The notes under the pieces: model-generated
Database searches by the model: none
Seen by the model: only the letters and a program-made list of their open reading frames with translations
Told to the model about the DNA's origin: nothing
Part shown: positions 52,481 to 54,468 of the stretch, one piece after another
Numbering within the stretch: the first letter of the stretch is position 1
How the letters are laid out: each line of letters begins with the position of its first letter
Position numbers and translations under genes: made by a program
Assembly (NCBI GenBank): GCA_023427985.1
Contig: JAEYZM010000031.1
Span: forward strand, 1 to 54,468
Origin: Bacteroidota bacterium
GTDB lineage: Bacteria > Bacteroidota > Bacteroidia > Sphingobacteriales > Sphingobacteriaceae
DNA: 54,468 nt
Direction of reading: 5' to 3'

Positions 52481-53767
52481 CTATCGCTTAGCAATTATCT
52501 CATAATCCCTCTGCGTCTTCCCAATATACACCTGTCTTGGTCTACCAATAGGTTCATTGTTCTCATGCATCTCTTTCCATTGTGCAATCCAACCTGGTAA
52601 ACGACCTAATGCAAATAATACAGTAAACATCTCCGTTGGGAAACCGATCGCGCGGTAAATGATGCCTGAGTAGAAGTCTACGTTCGGATACAATTTACGC
52701 TCTACGAAATATGGATCGTTCAATGCTGCTTGTTCTAATTTCTTCGCGATGTCTAAGATCGGATCGTGCACTCCTAATTTATTCAACACGTTATCGCAAG
52801 CTTCTTTGATGATCGTTGCGCGTGGATCGAAATTCTTGTACACTCTATGTCCAAATCCCATCAATCGGAATGGATCGTTTTTATCTTTTGCTTTCGCTAA
52901 CCATTTGTCGGCATCGCCACCATCGGCCTTTATGGCCTCCAACATTTCAATCACCGCTTGGTTCGCGCCACCGTGCAATGGTCCCCATAATGCTGAGATT
53001 CCCGATGCTACGGATGCATACAGGTTCGCGTCCGATGATCCTACGATTCTTACGGTCGATGTAGAGCAGTTTTGCTCGTGATCTGCGTGAAGAATCAACA
53101 ATTTGTTCATCGCATCTACTACCACTGGATCAATTACGTAATCTTCTGTACGGTTCCCGAAGGTCATGTTCAAGAAGTTCGAAACATAATCCAATTTATT
53201 TTGCGGATAAATCAATGGATGTCCCAATGATTTCTTGTGAATCCACGAAACGATGGTACTCATCTTAGCCAACAATTTGATGATGGTTAAGTTCTGCTCT
53301 TCCTTCGTTGGATTCGGTTTCAATGATTCTGGATAGAAGGACGATAATGAACATACCAATGAAACCAATTGTCCCATAGGATGCGCTTTCGATGGATAAC
53401 CATCGAAAAATTTCTTCATGTCCTCATGAATCAAAGTATGTCTTGAGATCTCGTGTGTGAAAGCGTCCAACTCTGTTTTCGTTGGCAAGTCACCGTAGAT
53501 CAATAGATAGGCAACTTCAATGAATGTCGACTTTTCTGCGATTTGCTCAATCGGATATCCTCTGTATTTTAAAATTCCTTGCTCACCATCCAAAAAAGTG
53601 ATGGCACTTTTGGTAGCTCCGGTGTTTTTATAACCTGTATCTAAAGTTATATAACCCGTTTCATCTCTCAATTTCGAGATATCAATGGCTTTTTCGCCCT
53701 CTGTACCTAATACTACAGGAAATTTGTAGGATTGTCCGTCTAAGATAATTTCAGCAGTTTCTGACAT
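52481..53767 (-). CDS. gltA: Citrate synthase (type II, hexameric-type length)
   Basis: A 428-residue citrate synthase, the length of Gram-negative enzymes. The catalytic residues lie in LWGPLHGGANQAV (His), MGFGHRVYKNFDPRA (His) and NVDFYSGIIYRAIGFP (Asp). It condenses oxaloacetate with acetyl-CoA. It is monocistronic, with a promoter palindrome at 53788, and its 3' end is bounded by heptads. Confidence 0.95.
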   Translation of the reverse strand: MSETAEIILDGQSYKFPVVLGTEGEKAIDISKLRDETGYITLDTGYKNTGATKSAITFLDGEQGILKYRGYPIEQIAEKSTFIEVAYLLIYGDLPTKTELDAFTHEISRHTLIHEDMKKFFDGYPSKAHPMGQLVSLVCSLSSFYPESLKPNPTKEEQNLTIIKLLAKMSTIVSWIHKKSLGHPLIYPQNKLDYVSNFLNMTFGNRTEDYVIDPVVVDAMNKLLILHADHEQNCSTSTVRIVGSSDANLYASVASGISALWGPLHGGANQAVIEMLEAIKADGGDADKWLAKAKDKNDPFRLMGFGHRVYKNFDPRATIIKEACDNVLNKLGVHDPILDIAKKLEQAALNDPYFVERKLYPNVDFYSGIIYRAIGFPTEMFTVLFALGRLPGWIAQWKEMHENNEPIGRPRQVYIGKTQRDYEIIAKR

Positions 53768-53787
53768 TTGATTCGTGTTTTTTAGTA

Positions 53788-53804
53788 TTTGCGTCGCAAA
53801 CTTA
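53788..53804 (-). promoter_or_regulatory. gltA promoter with palindrome at the transcription start
   Basis: On the minus strand TAAGTTTG (complement of 53797-53804) is the -7 box. TTTGCG-T-CGCAAA (53788-53800), a perfect 13-base palindrome, overlaps its end and the expected transcription start, 21-33 bases before the ATG. Confidence 0.6.
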
Positions 53805-53882
53805 ATTAATTGAAAACGATTTTAAAAGCAAAATATTCATGCATTTTACTGTATTTTTAACAAGTAAAATCAATTTTGGTTT

Positions 53883-54338
53883 ATGGAATTTACAATTAAT
53901 ACTCCTGCCCTTTTGTTTCCTGCCATCTCGCTCTTGCTTTTGGCCTATACGAATCGTTTCAACGTGATTGCATCGCGCATTAGAAGCCTGCGCGATCTCT
54001 GGGAAAAGGAGCACGACGATAAGATACTTTTTCAATTGCATAACTTACGCCGACGTGTAAAACTGATTCGACTCATGCAAATGCTCGGAGTACTCAGCAT
54101 GTTCGGTTGCGTGTTCTGCATGATCCTACTCTACTACAACAAAATTGAAGTGGCACAGGTCACCTTCGGCATCAGCCTTATTTTACTACTGGTTTCGCTG
54201 TATTTGTCGATGCGCGAAATTCACCTTTCGGTTGTTTCGCTCGATATTGTCTTGAGCGATTTGGAAAAAGAGTTGGAGGAAAAACGCCACCTATCAGAAA
54301 AAACGGAATCGGGCTTTACGAAGAAATACTTCCGATGA
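53883..54338 (+). CDS. DUF2721 membrane protein
   Basis: A 151-residue protein of the DUF2721 family: an N-terminal helix with TPALLFPAISLLLLAYTNRF, a charged stretch (ASRIRSLRDLWE, LHNLRRRVKLIRLM), two further helices and a charged C-terminal coiled coil. Function unknown. It is divergent from gltA, and its last 45 bases overlap the convergent epimerase gene. Confidence 0.85.
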   Translation: MEFTINTPALLFPAISLLLLAYTNRFNVIASRIRSLRDLWEKEHDDKILFQLHNLRRRVKLIRLMQMLGVLSMFGCVFCMILLYYNKIEVAQVTFGISLILLLVSLYLSMREIHLSVVSLDIVLSDLEKELEEKRHLSEKTESGFTKKYFR

Positions 54339-54468
54339 TTCCAAAACCTGAATGCCTTCCTTCTCTGTAATGTCGCCGCTTGCCTCCACTGCATCGGCAA
54401 TCCCACACCAAGGTTCCAGACATGCGAAACTCGCGCCCTTCTGCGCCCAAATGCCGTAAAATGGGAAG
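54294..54468 (-). CDS. Aldose 1-epimerase family protein (C-terminal fragment)
   Basis: The last 57 codons of a gene that continues beyond the right edge. GIWAQKGASFACLEPWCGIAD and DITEKEGIQVL resemble the C-terminus of LacX-type aldose 1-epimerases (the EPW-x-GIAD motif). These enzymes interconvert alpha and beta anomers of sugars. The stop codon TGA is the complement of 54294-54296, giving a 45-base convergent overlap with the DUF2721 gene. Confidence 0.75.
   Translation of the reverse strand, partial: FPFYGIWAQKGASFACLEPWCGIADAVEASGDITEKEGIQVLESSEVFLRKARFRFF

Noticed and set aside
1..54468. Insertion sequences, rRNA or tRNA genes
   Set aside because: I found no transposase motif, long terminal inverted repeats or recognisable RNA gene in the intergenic regions, which are all short; a covariance-model search was not possible.

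Overview
The window looks like chromosomal DNA of a free-living-type member of the Bacteroidota. It is AT-rich, its promoters carry the TAnnTTTG -7 box of that phylum (sometimes with a TTG about 18-19 bases upstream), and it encodes a type IX secretion (T9SS) cargo protein and a T9SS plug-domain protein. Many families typical of the phylum are present: DUF3276, DUF5522, DUF6588, DUF3667, a carboxypeptidase-regulatory-domain TonB receptor and a long NusB. The leftmost fragment suggests futalosine-route menaquinone synthesis. I see no transposase, integrase, phage structural gene, rRNA, tRNA or CRISPR array. The only typical accessory module is a HigB-HigA toxin-antitoxin pair near the right end. 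No gene-free stretch exceeds about 260 bases.

Layout. 1-7.6 kb: start of a probable mqnE, a large secreted cupredoxin/Calx-beta protein, type II NADH dehydrogenase, HMG-CoA lyase, a DnaQ/ExoX-like exonuclease and a pirin. 7.7-14.9 kb: a TPR sensor kinase that lacks its phospho-acceptor histidine, cysteine desulfurase, phosphoglucosamine mutase, then methyltransferase-PAP2-ZIP transporter facing a MarR regulator. 14.9-20.5 kb: a minus-strand housekeeping block, read leucine dehydrogenase, nusB, DUF1573 lipoprotein, yajC, YbbR/CdaR-like, coaE, metallo-beta-lactamase exonuclease, DUF5522 small protein. 20.6-26.3 kb: ABC exporter, DUF3276, agmatinase plus AI-2E-type membrane protein, then ychF. 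26.3-36.3 kb: T9SS plug protein, ABC-F ATPase, mazG, a lipoprotein, a LolC/E-like permease, NamZ-like muramidase, fmt, a class IV aminotransferase, RluD. 36.5-43.5 kb: DUF6588 protein, a PLP enzyme, lysine 6-transaminase, a TonB receptor, 3-hydroxybutyryl-CoA dehydrogenase. 43.6-51.6 kb: FG-GAP protein, argS, arginase, arginine decarboxylase, RluA, DUF3667. 51.7-54.5 kb: higBA, citrate synthase, DUF2721 and the end of an aldose epimerase.

How the genes fit together. Arginine handling is prominent: argS, arginase and a divergent arginine decarboxylase lie together, and the agmatinase that uses the decarboxylase product lies 25 kb away behind a promoter with the same 17 bases at the same distance from the start codon. 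Amino-acid and acyl-CoA catabolism is also well represented: leucine dehydrogenase, HMG-CoA lyase, 3-hydroxybutyryl-CoA dehydrogenase, lysine transaminase and citrate synthase.

The most unusual signal is not a gene. Several intergenic spacers consist of short direct repeats of exactly 7 or 8 bases that run up to start or stop codons: 13 heptads followed by 13 octads before ychF, 8 heptads abutting the citrate synthase stop codon, and a folded octad/heptad structure after arginine decarboxylase. Two of these spacers also carry the 16-base palindrome CCCGATAGCTATCGGG. The other notable items are the histidine-less kinase and several palindromes placed exactly on promoters.
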